From positions 434,001 to 498,000 of the forward strand of contig JADJRD010000001.1 in assembly GCA_016712405.1 (NCBI GenBank): DNA of 64,000 nt. Reading direction: 5' to 3'. The DNA is from Cellvibrio sp. (lineage in GTDB: Bacteria; Pseudomonadota; Gammaproteobacteria; Pseudomonadales; Cellvibrionaceae). Position 1 is the first letter of the stretch. Every line of letters begins with the position of its first letter. This document shows, piece by piece, positions 44,475 through 53,272 of this stretch. Made by a program: the position numbers and the translations under genes. The notes below the pieces were generated by a model. It saw only the letters and a list, made by a program, of their open reading frames with translations, was not told where the DNA came from and made no database searches.

Positions 44475-44579
44475 CCCTCCCCTTGCCAGGAGAGGGATCA
44501 ATAGCACTTTGAATTAAAGACCAATTAAGAAGGGAGTAAAACTCCTCCCCCTGGCAAGGGGGAGGCTGGGAGGGGGGCT
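44463..44579. repeat. GC-rich REP-like repeat pair
   Basis: Two C/G-rich palindromic units (CCCTCCCCTTGCCAGGAGAGG and CCTCCCCCTGGCAAGGGGGAGG) face each other across about 45 AT-rich bases, filling the convergent msrA-argF gap. The first unit overlaps the end of msrA. A double hairpin could also work as a terminator for both genes. Confidence 0.75.
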
Positions 44580-44583
44580 AACA

Positions 44584-45501
44584 TCAATGCGCCAACAAAA
44601 ATTCCATCAAGGCATTTTGTGCATGCATTCTGTTTTCTGCTTCTTCCCACACAACTGAATCGGGAGTGTCGAGAACATCGGCGCTGACTTCTTTGCCGCG
44701 GTAAGCGGGTAAGCAATGCATAAAAAGTGCATCGGGTTTGGCGAGGCTCATTAATTCTTTTGTGACTTGATAACCGCTGAAAATTTTCTCGCGTTGTTTT
44801 TTCTCATCTTCCTGGCCCATGGAAGCCCAGGTATCGGTGACAACCAAATCTGCACTGGCAACGGCTTTTTTGGGGTCGTTACTGATTTTGACTCGTTTTT
44901 TGTAAGGTGTGACATAAATGTCTTCAGGCTCAAAACCTTTTGGTGTGGCGATGCGAATTTCGAAATCGCAAAGTTCTGCGGCTTGAATATAAGTGTTACA
45001 CATGTTGTTGCCATCTCCCACCCAGGCAACAGTTTTGCCAGCGAGTGAACCGCGATGTTCAACATAGGTTTGAATATCAGCGAGTAATTGGCAGGGATGA
45101 TATTCATCGGTTAAGCCATTAATGACTGGTACTCGCGAATATTCTGCAAAACGCTGAACCGTGGTGTGAGCATAAGTACGGATCATTACCATATCCACCA
45201 TACTGGCAATACAACGTGCAGCGTCTTCTATGGGCTCACCACGACCGAGTTGTGAATCTTTTGTCGATAAAAAAATCGCCTGGCCGCCTAATTTGGCGAC
45301 GCCTGATTCAAATGACACGCGGGTCCGAGTCGAGTTTTTTTCGAAAATCATCGCCAGCACCTTATCTTTTAAAAGTTCTGGCGCTTTGCCAGCACGCAAG
45401 AGTGCTTTCAACTCAATCGCACGTTGGATGATGGCATTTAATTCAGTTTTGTTGACATCGTTTAGCGTTAAAAAATGTCTCGGTGCCTTTGCGGGAACCA
45501 T
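44584..45501 (-). CDS. argF: Ornithine carbamoyltransferase
   Basis: This enzyme converts ornithine and carbamoyl phosphate to citrulline. It is 305 residues with the carbamoyl-phosphate loop STRTRVSFE, the HPCQ-type motif HPCQLLADI, the ornithine-side VTDTWASMGQE and the catalytic FMHCLPAYRGKEV. It lies 25 bases after argD on the same strand, an arginine operon. Confidence 0.97.
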   Translation of the reverse strand: MVPAKAPRHFLTLNDVNKTELNAIIQRAIELKALLRAGKAPELLKDKVLAMIFEKNSTRTRVSFESGVAKLGGQAIFLSTKDSQLGRGEPIEDAARCIASMVDMVMIRTYAHTTVQRFAEYSRVPVINGLTDEYHPCQLLADIQTYVEHRGSLAGKTVAWVGDGNNMCNTYIQAAELCDFEIRIATPKGFEPEDIYVTPYKKRVKISNDPKKAVASADLVVTDTWASMGQEDEKKQREKIFSGYQVTKELMSLAKPDALFMHCLPAYRGKEVSADVLDTPDSVVWEEAENRMHAQNALMEFLLAH

Positions 45502-45526
45502 AATATTTACTCTTTAAACTTAATTT

Positions 45527-46687
45527 TTAAAACTCGTTAACTAGCTTCACTACTTTGGTAATTAATTCCTGAACTTCAGCATCAGTCATCACAAAAGTCG
45601 GCAGCAAACGAATGGTATTCATAGCAGTGACGTTAATTAAAATGCCGTCGTCGCGACCTTTTTGAATGAGGTCAGCACAGGGTGCATTTAATTCAATACC
45701 AATCATCAAACCTTTGCCTCGAATATCCACAACTTTGCTGTTACCAGCTAAAGCCTTTTTAAATTCAGCGAGAATTTTTTCGCCAAGAATTTTTACGTTT
45801 TGAATAGCCAATGGAGTCAAGTGTTGAATGACAGCAATGCCAGCACTGCATGCAATCGGATTGCCGCCAAATGTAGTGCCGTGATTTCCCGGTTGAAAAA
45901 TTTCGGCAGCCTTTCCGCGCGCGAGACAAGCGCCGATTGGCATACCGTTACCCAAACCTTTTGCGGTGGTGACAACATCCGGCAAAATACCGTTGTGTTG
46001 ATACGCAAAATAAGTTCCGGTTCTTCCATTACCGGTTTGAATTTCATCGAGCATTAACAGCAGTTGATGCTTGTCGGCAATCGCGCGTAATTTATTTAAA
46101 TAATCAGCAGCAGGAACTCTCACGCCGCCTTCACCTTGTACGGGTTCAACCAGTATCGCGACTATGTTGTGATGTTCGTTTAATGCAGCTTCAACTGCGG
46201 CGACATCGTTGTAAGGGACTCGGATAAAACCTTCTACCAACGGCTCAAAACCGATTTGCACCTTGGTGTTGCCAGTTGCACTTAATGTCGCCAGAGTTCT
46301 GCCATGAAAACTGTTGGACATTACAATCACGGATGGATTTTTAATGCCTTTTTCGTTGCCATATTTTCGTGCAATTTTGATAGCAGCTTCGTTAGCTTCT
46401 GCACCAGAATTGGAAAAAAATGCTTTATCCATTCCGGATAAATCAATTAATAGTTTTCCTAATTCCTGTTGTTGGGGAATGTTGTAAAGATTGGAACAAT
46501 GAATCAATGTCGCTGCTTGTTGGCTGATTGCAGCAGTCACAGCCGGGTGTGAATATCCCAAACCACAGACTGCGATCCCGCTGATTGCATCCAAATAACT
46601 TTTCCCTTGATCGTCCCACACGCGGCTACCTTCGCCCTTGGTCAGGGTTAAAGTTCTGGTGCCGTATGTGTTCATCAAGCTGGTCAT
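45527..46687 (-). CDS. argD: Acetylornithine aminotransferase
   Basis: This PLP enzyme works in arginine (and possibly lysine) synthesis. The ATG at 46687 is chosen because TTGGAG lies six bases before it; earlier in-frame codons lack a site. The 386-residue chain has NSGAEANEAAIKIAR, the MLDEIQTGNGRTG block, the PLP Lys in TTAKGLGNGMPIGA and the family ending FVMTDAEVQEL. It leads directly into argF. It is read divergently from sulP. Confidence 0.95.
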   Translation of the reverse strand: MTSLMNTYGTRTLTLTKGEGSRVWDDQGKSYLDAISGIAVCGLGYSHPAVTAAISQQAATLIHCSNLYNIPQQQELGKLLIDLSGMDKAFFSNSGAEANEAAIKIARKYGNEKGIKNPSVIVMSNSFHGRTLATLSATGNTKVQIGFEPLVEGFIRVPYNDVAAVEAALNEHHNIVAILVEPVQGEGGVRVPAADYLNKLRAIADKHQLLLMLDEIQTGNGRTGTYFAYQHNGILPDVVTTAKGLGNGMPIGACLARGKAAEIFQPGNHGTTFGGNPIACSAGIAVIQHLTPLAIQNVKILGEKILAEFKKALAGNSKVVDIRGKGLMIGIELNAPCADLIQKGRDDGILINVTAMNTIRLLPTFVMTDAEVQELITKVVKLVNEF

Positions 46688-46976
46688 CATTGTCTCCAAA
46701 AAACGAATCACCTTTAGCCAAAATAAAGGGCTAATCAAAGGTTTTAGTTAGGGGGATTAACCGAAAAATAAGCGGCAAATATATAAGTTATTGGCAGGAT
46801 TGGCAAATTTGGCGTGAATGATGCAAGAATGCTCTACAGATTGCAGATCAACCTGCACAAAAATAGGACACTCTATGTCACACAGAGCTCACTTATTTTC
46901 CTTATGAATCTCTCATGCCTTACGCGAAAGCTGTTTTATCGAAACCTATACCCGGTCACGTTTTCGAAAGGATGTA

Positions 46977-48590
46977 TTGGCAGGATTAACCGTTGGCATT
47001 ATCGCTATTCCCCTTGCTATGGCCTTGGCAATTGCCAGTGGCGTGCCGCCGCAATATGGGCTTTATACCGCTGTCATCGCAGGGTTTTTCATTGCACTCA
47101 CCGGCGGTTCACGTTTCAGTATTTCCGGTCCAACCGCTGCTTTTGTGGTGATTCTTTATCCCATCACCCAAAAATACGGTTTGGGAGGATTACTGATCGC
47201 CAGTTTAATGGCTAGCGGCATTTTGATTGTGATGGCCTTGTTTCGTTTGGGACGATTGATTGAGTACATTCCTGAGCCCGTCACATTGGGATTTACCGGC
47301 GGTATAGGTGTTGTGATTGCGACCCTGCAAATCAAAGATTTTTTCGGTTTGCCGATTGAAACCATGCCCGAACATTACCTCGATAAAATCACCTTACTTG
47401 CGCAATCCATTCCACAATCCCACTGGCCGAGTTTGTTAGTCGCCACCAGCACATTGGCAGTGATGCTCTTATGGCCGCGTTTGAAAACGCCAGTTCCTGC
47501 GCATCTGCCTGCAATCATCATCGCTAGCGTCTTGGCTTTGGTGCTCAATCATGCGGGTTTTGCAGTTGATACTATCGATTCACGTTTTAGTTATACGGCT
47601 GCGGATGGCAGCATTGGCAGCGGCATTCCCCCCATTTTGCCCGGCTTTCAATGGCCCTGGACACAACCCGGCGCTGATGGGCAACCCTTAGTCATTACTT
47701 GGGGATTAATAAGGGATTTATTACCTGCTGCGTTTGCAATAGCTATGTTGGGCGCAATTGAATCCTTACTCTGCGCAGTGATCCTCGATGGCATGACCGG
47801 CAAACGCCACAGTGCCAACAGCGAATTATTAGGGCAGGGCATAGGTAATGTGATCACGCCTTTCTTTGGCGGTATATCTGCAACCGCCGCCATCGCGCGC
47901 TCGGCTGCCAATTTCAAAGCGGGTGCCGAATCACCCATCGCTGCGATGATTCATGCATTAGTCGTTTTACTTGGGCTAGTCAGTTTTGCATCGCTCTTGG
48001 ATTATTTACCTATGTCAGGCATGGCGGCTTTGTTGTTAGTGGTTGCATGGAATATGAGTGAAGCACCGAAAAGTGTGCATCTGCTAAAAACGTCACAATC
48101 GAGTGACCGTTGGATTTTTCTCTGCTGTTTTTTTCTCACGGTGATGTTCGATATGGTGATCGCCATAAGCGCTGGAATTGTACTCGCCGCGATTTTATTT
48201 ATGAAAGAAATCGCGGATATGACTCGCGTAATTGAAATCACTAAAAACAAACAATATCTACCCGAGGATTTACCCGAACGTTATCGCGTATTTAAAATTA
48301 CCGGCCCTTTATTTTTCGCCGCCGCCGATAAAATTTTCGGCGAACTCACTCGCTACTGCGAAAAAGATCGCATCATTATTTTATATTTCGACAACGTCAG
48401 CTTATTAGACGCTGGCGGCGTTTCCGCCCTCACAAAATTAATTGCCAACTGCCAAAAAGAACACACGCAATTAATTTTAACTGACGTGCAATTTCAGGTG
48501 TTGCGAGCCTTGGCGAAGGCGGATATTCAGGCGATTGATGGGGTGTTTCGGTTGTATCCGAGATTGGGGGATGCGGTTAGGGATTTATGA
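46977..48590 (+). CDS. SulP family anion transporter with STAS domain
   Basis: The protein has 10-14 membrane helices and a C-terminal STAS domain (about residues 425-530, ending LLDAGGVSALTKLI). Its first residues LAGLTVGIIAIPLAMALAIASGVPPQYGLYTA are the SulP signature. It imports sulfate, bicarbonate or dicarboxylates; the substrate is not evident. The TTG at 46977 is the only in-frame start; homology-like sequence continues upstream (SHALRESCFIETYTRSRFRKDV). A better start, the ATG at 46875 with AGGAC, is in frame but separated by a TGA at 46905. The true N-terminus is therefore unclear. Confidence 0.9.
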   Translation: MAGLTVGIIAIPLAMALAIASGVPPQYGLYTAVIAGFFIALTGGSRFSISGPTAAFVVILYPITQKYGLGGLLIASLMASGILIVMALFRLGRLIEYIPEPVTLGFTGGIGVVIATLQIKDFFGLPIETMPEHYLDKITLLAQSIPQSHWPSLLVATSTLAVMLLWPRLKTPVPAHLPAIIIASVLALVLNHAGFAVDTIDSRFSYTAADGSIGSGIPPILPGFQWPWTQPGADGQPLVITWGLIRDLLPAAFAIAMLGAIESLLCAVILDGMTGKRHSANSELLGQGIGNVITPFFGGISATAAIARSAANFKAGAESPIAAMIHALVVLLGLVSFASLLDYLPMSGMAALLLVVAWNMSEAPKSVHLLKTSQSSDRWIFLCCFFLTVMFDMVIAISAGIVLAAILFMKEIADMTRVIEITKNKQYLPEDLPERYRVFKITGPLFFAAADKIFGELTRYCEKDRIIILYFDNVSLLDAGGVSALTKLIANCQKEHTQLILTDVQFQVLRALAKADIQAIDGVFRLYPRLGDAVRDL

Positions 48591-48729
48591 TTATTTCTTC
48601 TAATGCCACAAAGATGCTGATTGTTGAATGGCTTTAAATAAACCCCCAATCTAAATACCCAAAACCGGGCAATACGCTCCCAAATCCATTTCAGATCTCT
48701 CCCCAAAAATATTTATACATTTCCTTTCA

Positions 48730-48739
48730 TTTGTATAAG
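48730..48739 (+). promoter_or_regulatory. Extra TTTGTATAAG half-site
   Basis: This matches nine of ten bases of the operator arm at 48770-48779 and lies 22 bases before the inverted repeat. It may be a third regulator contact or part of the promoter. Confidence 0.5.
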
Positions 48740-48751
48740 TTTTACCGTATA

Positions 48752-48779
48752 CCTATACAAACGCTTAACTTTGTATAGG
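48752..48779. promoter_or_regulatory. Probable MerR-type operator for the photolyase operon
   Basis: CCTATACAAA and TTTGTATAGG form a perfect 10-bp inverted repeat with an eight-base spacer, ending seven bases before the first gene's ATG. The AGG of the right arm is also the only Shine-Dalgarno-like sequence. Bound protein could block both transcription and start-site access. Confidence 0.72.
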
Positions 48780-48786
48780 TTTGATC

Positions 48787-49746
48787 ATGAACAAAATTCC
48801 GGTGGGTGTGAGTCAGTGTCTTCTGGGGGAGAAGGTGAGGTATGACGGGGGGCATAAGCACAATCGTTATCTAACTGAGGTACTGGCAGACTATTTTGAT
48901 TACAAGCCAGTTTGTCCTGAAGTGGCGATTGGCTTGGGTATTCCACGTAAACCGATTCGATTGGTTTTTAAGGATGGTGATACGCGGGTAGTGGGTATTG
49001 ATAACCCCGAGTTAGACGTTACCCATGCATTAAAGGAACAGGCGAATATAGTTGCGCAACAAATGCCGGATATTTGCGGTTATGTGTTTATGCAAAATTC
49101 GCCCAGTTGTGGAGTGTTTGGTATGAAACGCTATAGGGACAATGGATATCCGCAAGACAGCAAGGGGCGGGGCGCTTATGCCGAGCGTTTGATTGAGTTG
49201 ATGCCTTTTTTGCCAGTGGAAGAAGCAGGGCGATTAAATGACGCCGGGTTGCGCGAAAATTTTATTACTCGTGTTATTGCATTTAACGATTGGAAACAAT
49301 CCGTTGAGCGCGAACCCAGTGCCAAAAAACTATTGGATTTTTATTCGCGTTACAAATATCAGGTGATGGCACATCACGTACCTAGTTATTACGCCATAGG
49401 TCGCTTTTTAGCGAATATGCGCGAAAGGGATTTGCGAACGAGTTGCGATGAATTTTTTAAATTATTTATGCATGCACTTTCGCATCAAGCTACGCGAAAA
49501 GGTAACACCAATGTCTTAATGCATTTGCGTGGTTATCTCAAAAAAGACATTTCTGGTGTTGAAAAACAAGAATTATCACACCTGATTGAATCCTACCGTT
49601 CCGGTCTGGTGCCATTAGTAGTTCCCCTTACCTTACTCAAACATCATTTATTGAAACTTGATAATCCTTACTTAAAAACACAAACCTTCTGGTCTCCTCA
49701 TCCGGAAAATTTGGGTTTACGTAATCACATAGTGGCGACTATATGA
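48787..49746 (+). CDS. DUF523 and DUF1722 (YbgA) fusion protein
   Basis: The ATG at 48787 gives MNKIPVGVSQCLLG and 319 residues. The N-terminal DUF523 half (about 1-155) has the conserved cysteines of CLLG...CPEVAIGLG...NSPSCGVFG. The C-terminal DUF1722/YbgA half (about 190-305) has YKYQVMAHH...YYAIGRFLA. This fusion often stands at the head of photolyase or light-response operons. The function is unknown; a repair or metal/Fe-S role is speculation. It overlaps the MerR gene by four bases. Confidence 0.9.
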   Translation: MNKIPVGVSQCLLGEKVRYDGGHKHNRYLTEVLADYFDYKPVCPEVAIGLGIPRKPIRLVFKDGDTRVVGIDNPELDVTHALKEQANIVAQQMPDICGYVFMQNSPSCGVFGMKRYRDNGYPQDSKGRGAYAERLIELMPFLPVEEAGRLNDAGLRENFITRVIAFNDWKQSVEREPSAKKLLDFYSRYKYQVMAHHVPSYYAIGRFLANMRERDLRTSCDEFFKLFMHALSHQATRKGNTNVLMHLRGYLKKDISGVEKQELSHLIESYRSGLVPLVVPLTLLKHHLLKLDNPYLKTQTFWSPHPENLGLRNHIVATI

Positions 49747-50645
49747 CTGCAATAACACAAGAAGAATATTTACCTATTCGTGAAATTTCTCGATTGACGG
49801 GAATTAATACGGTTACTTTGCGTGCTTGGGAAAGACGTTACGGTTTACTAAAACCGCAAAGAACCGAAAAAGGCCACAGGCTTTATACGCAAGAGGATTT
49901 GCAGCGCATTCAACAAGTGCAGTACTGGCTAAATAAAGGTTTGGCGATTAGCAAAGTCAATGAATTAGTTCAACGCACCAGTCAAGTAGAAGCCATTGAA
50001 ATAGATTCAATCTGGGATGAGTTACAAAATGATTTTTATTTATCTGCCCTGGAGCTAAACCGAAAGCAATTGGATAAAGAGTTGGAAAGAGTATTTTCTG
50101 AATATCCGGTGGAACTGTTGGCAGATAATTTAATTCTGCCCTTAATCAATCAACTGAGAACCGATCAGTTTCCCCAGGCATCAGTAGAAATGTTTTTTAT
50201 TTCGGTGTTGGAAGAACAATTGTGTCGAATGCAATATCGCCAACGCCAAACAGCTAAAGGCAAAAAAATATTGGTGATGGTGGCATCGCCAGCGGAAGAC
50301 AAAACTATCAGCCTATTATTGAATTATGGACTGTTAATTAATGGATTTAAATCAGAAGTGATCTCTTACATCGATAATCATGAGTTGGCTTATGCAATAA
50401 ATAAGTTGCAGTCTGATTATCTGTGCTTGGTAGGCTATCACCCAATTGATGGAAATCGTTTGTCGTCTCAAGTCAATTGTCTTATTGAATCGAAAACATC
50501 TTTAGTTGTATTAGGTGCAGTAGCAGAATATTTGGAGGGTGCAGCCGTTCATGATAACAAAGACAATCTTTTATTAGCCATTCGTTTTCAAGACTTGTTT
50601 CAGAATCTAATGCGAGACAAAGAGGAGCTGAACAATGGCGAATAA
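49743..50645 (+). CDS. MerR-family regulator, LitR/CarH-like without B12 histidine
   Basis: This 300-residue regulator has an N-terminal MerR winged helix (about residues 10-80: IREISRLTGINTVTLRAWERRYGLLKP, RTEKGHRLYTQEDL). A helical middle and a Rossmann-like B12-binding-type domain (about 175-295) follow. Around residues 182-190 it reads SPAEDKTISLL, where CarH-type proteins carry the DxHxxG motif, so the cobalamin-ligating His is missing. It fits the class of LitR-like photoresponse regulators that do not use B12 directly. It is the likely ligand of the operator at 48752-48779 and regulates its own operon. Confidence 0.87.
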   Translation: MTAITQEEYLPIREISRLTGINTVTLRAWERRYGLLKPQRTEKGHRLYTQEDLQRIQQVQYWLNKGLAISKVNELVQRTSQVEAIEIDSIWDELQNDFYLSALELNRKQLDKELERVFSEYPVELLADNLILPLINQLRTDQFPQASVEMFFISVLEEQLCRMQYRQRQTAKGKKILVMVASPAEDKTISLLLNYGLLINGFKSEVISYIDNHELAYAINKLQSDYLCLVGYHPIDGNRLSSQVNCLIESKTSLVVLGAVAEYLEGAAVHDNKDNLLLAIRFQDLFQNLMRDKEELNNGE

Positions 50646-51060
50646 TCTTTTGAACCAATTGCGCAGTGTCTATATTCAGTTTAATCAAAAAACTGTAGAT
50701 CAGCTGCCTGAAATCTATGCGGAAGATATTCAATTTCGTGATCCCTTCCATGCGATCAATGGCTTACCGAGGTTGACGGGTTATTTTGAATCTATGATGA
50801 AAGATTTAATTGAATGTCGTTTTGAATTTCATCACTCGGTAGAACTGCCGACAGAAGCAGTTCTATTTTGGACTATGCATTATCGTCACAAAAAAATCGC
50901 AGGCGGTAAGTTGTTAGAAATATCCGGTTCCAGTCATCTTAAATTTAATGAAAAAATTATCTTTCATCGAGATTATTTTGATGCTGGTGCGATGTTATAT
51001 GAACACTTGCCTCTTGTTGGTGGAATTATCGGTTTTATCAAAAGGAGAATAAGCAAGTGA
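50635..51060 (+). CDS. NTF2-like (SnoaL-fold) protein
   Basis: This 141-residue protein has the alpha+beta pattern of the NTF2/SnoaL superfamily (YIQFNQKTVDQLPEIYAEDIQFRDPFHAI at the N-terminus, FHRDYFDAGAMLYEHLPLVG later). Such proteins are common in photolyase operons and their ligand is unknown. The ATG overlaps the MerR gene by 11 bases with GAGGAG upstream. The photolyase GTG overlaps its end by four bases. Confidence 0.85.
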   Translation: MANNLLNQLRSVYIQFNQKTVDQLPEIYAEDIQFRDPFHAINGLPRLTGYFESMMKDLIECRFEFHHSVELPTEAVLFWTMHYRHKKIAGGKLLEISGSSHLKFNEKIIFHRDYFDAGAMLYEHLPLVGGIIGFIKRRISK

Positions 51061-52490
51061 CGGCGATAGTGTGGTTCAGGCATGATTTACGTGTTGCCGA
51101 TAATCCCGCATTGGCAAAAGCCTGTGATTTAAAAAAAGGGGTAGTGGCTGTTTATATTCATTGTCAATCCTGGATAACGAAACACCAGATTGCACCGATT
51201 CAACTGGATTTCATTCGTCGTCATTTAGTTGTATTACGTCAATCGTTATTGGAAAAAAATATCCCTTTAAAAGTCTATTCTGTTAAAAAATCGTCCGACA
51301 TTCCAAAATTGCTGTTAAAAATTGCCAGTGAATATCAAGCAGATCATTTATTTTTTAATGCGGAATATCCGGTTGATGAGATTGAGCGTGATCTTGAAGT
51401 AAATCGACAGCTTTCAGCAAATTCCATTCAAGTTAAACGCTGCCATGATCGTGTCATTATTCCACCCGGAATGATTTTGAACGGGCAGGGTGAACCTTAC
51501 AAAGTGTTTACCGCATTTAAAAACAAATGGCTGCAAACCATTATGCCTTTGACATCCACCGGGCAAGCTATGCAACCTTTGCCTACTCCCAAGAAATTAC
51601 CCAGTTTGACACTTGAGCCTGATACAGAAGAATCAATCAACAAACTCTTTAAAAAAACTGATTTAAAAGATTCATCCCATTGGCAGGTCGGTGAAAAAAT
51701 TGTCCATAAAAAACTAATGCAATTTATTGACAATCACATTACCGATTACAAAACTAATCGCGATTTTCCTGCAATTGATGGCACCTCTTCATTGTCACCT
51801 TATTTGGCACTGGGTGTTATATCACCCCGGCAGGCGATTCATCAGGTATTGCAATTTACGCATGGCGAATGGGACGGAAAAAATGCTGGTGCCGGTTGCT
51901 GGATCAGTGAACTTATCTGGCGAGAGTTTTATCAACATATTCTGGTGAGTTTTCCGCATGTCTGTAAGCGCCAACCTATGCAGGCTTATACAGAAGCATT
52001 TCCCTGGAGGTCGGACAAAAATTTATTTAGCGCTTGGTGTGAGGGCAAAACTGGCATTCCAATTGTTGATGCGGCGATGCGGCAATTATTAGCCACAGGC
52101 TGGATGCACAATCGTCTGCGTATGGTTGTCGCTATGTTTTTAACGAAGAATTGTCAAATTGATTGGCGAATGGGCGAAACATTTTTTATGCAGCATTTAA
52201 TTGATGGTGATTTTTCTGCTAACAATGGAGGTTGGCAGTGGAGTGCTTCTACGGGAACTGATGCTGCACCTTATTTCCGAATTTTTAATCCTATCAGTCA
52301 ATCAGAAAAATTTGATCCAAATGGCAATTTTATACGTTATTGGTTACCGGAATTAGCGGATTTATCGACAAAAGAAATTCATTGCCCGAAATCAGCAAAA
52401 AATTATCCAGCGCCGGTGGTGGATCTGAGTGAAAGCCGTAAATCAACCATTGCGATTTTTGCGGCGATTCAATCAAACAAAGTTAAATAG
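51057..52490 (+). CDS. phrB: Deoxyribodipyrimidine photolyase
   Basis: This flavoprotein splits UV-induced pyrimidine dimers with light. The 477 residues begin with VWFRHDLRVADNPAL (alpha/beta antenna domain, about 1-130). The C-terminal FAD-binding helical domain contains CWISELIWREFYQH, GKTGIPIVDAAMRQLLATGWMHNRLRM and the class I signature WQWSASTGTDAAPYFRIFNP. The GTG start overlaps the NTF2-like gene by four bases. CPD class I rather than cryptochrome is the best reading, with all FAD contacts present. Confidence 0.96.
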   Translation: MTAIVWFRHDLRVADNPALAKACDLKKGVVAVYIHCQSWITKHQIAPIQLDFIRRHLVVLRQSLLEKNIPLKVYSVKKSSDIPKLLLKIASEYQADHLFFNAEYPVDEIERDLEVNRQLSANSIQVKRCHDRVIIPPGMILNGQGEPYKVFTAFKNKWLQTIMPLTSTGQAMQPLPTPKKLPSLTLEPDTEESINKLFKKTDLKDSSHWQVGEKIVHKKLMQFIDNHITDYKTNRDFPAIDGTSSLSPYLALGVISPRQAIHQVLQFTHGEWDGKNAGAGCWISELIWREFYQHILVSFPHVCKRQPMQAYTEAFPWRSDKNLFSAWCEGKTGIPIVDAAMRQLLATGWMHNRLRMVVAMFLTKNCQIDWRMGETFFMQHLIDGDFSANNGGWQWSASTGTDAAPYFRIFNPISQSEKFDPNGNFIRYWLPELADLSTKEIHCPKSAKNYPAPVVDLSESRKSTIAIFAAIQSNKVK

Positions 52491-52495
52491 TCAAA

Positions 52496-53272
52496 ATGAG
52501 TGATGAAATGAGCAAAATTCTGAATATCTTGATCACAGGTGCATCTTCTGGAATTGGATTGTCCCTTGCGCGTGAATATCTTAAGCAGGGTCATAAGGTT
52601 TTTGCTTTAGCGAGATCTGCTGAAAAGTTAGCGGCTTTGCATGCTGAGTATCCCGAGCAGGTAATAAAATTGGTTGCTGACGTTTCACAATTGGATCAGG
52701 TAAATAGAGTCAAGAATCAAATTGTTGAACAAACGGCTTATATTGACTTACTCATTTTGAATGCAGGGACTTGTGAATACATTGATGCCAATCATTTTTC
52801 TTCATCGGTTTTTAGTCGAGTGGATAGCGTGAATTGGCGAGGCAATCATCATTGTCTGGAAATATTTTTACCTCTGTTAATGGCGGCAAAGGATTATTCT
52901 CGTACCCCCCATTTAGTGGGTGTTTCGAGTTTGGCTGCAATTTTACCCTTACCGCGTTCTGAATCTTACGGAGCCAGTAAAGTCGCTTTTGAATATTTAT
53001 TAAAAAGTTTGCAAGTGGATCTCTATAGTCAAGGTTTAAGAATGACGATTGTCCGACCGGGATTTGTTGATACTCCTTTAACGCAAGCCAATGATTTTGA
53101 TATGCCCTTTATAACCTCTAGCGAGAAAGCAGCTGAAATTATTGTAAAGGGTATAACTGCACACAAACACCTGGTTCAATTTCCAGCGCCCTTGGTTTAT
53201 GCAATGAAATTGATTGCATTATTACCTTTTGCATTACAAAAACGAGTGTTACAAAAAGTAGTGAGAGCATAA
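52496..53272 (+). CDS. Short-chain dehydrogenase/reductase
   Basis: This 258-residue classical SDR has the NAD(P) motif TGASSGIGLSLA (about residues 15-26), the NAG motif in LILNAGTCEY and the catalytic SYGASK (Tyr and Lys). An Arg soon after the Gly motif (LARSAEKL) hints at NADPH. SDRs like this regularly accompany the FAD oxidase and methyltransferase of light-response clusters. The substrate is unknown. It starts six bases after phrB and overlaps the next gene by one base. Confidence 0.9.
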   Translation: MSDEMSKILNILITGASSGIGLSLAREYLKQGHKVFALARSAEKLAALHAEYPEQVIKLVADVSQLDQVNRVKNQIVEQTAYIDLLILNAGTCEYIDANHFSSSVFSRVDSVNWRGNHHCLEIFLPLLMAAKDYSRTPHLVGVSSLAAILPLPRSESYGASKVAFEYLLKSLQVDLYSQGLRMTIVRPGFVDTPLTQANDFDMPFITSSEKAAEIIVKGITAHKHLVQFPAPLVYAMKLIALLPFALQKRVLQKVVRA

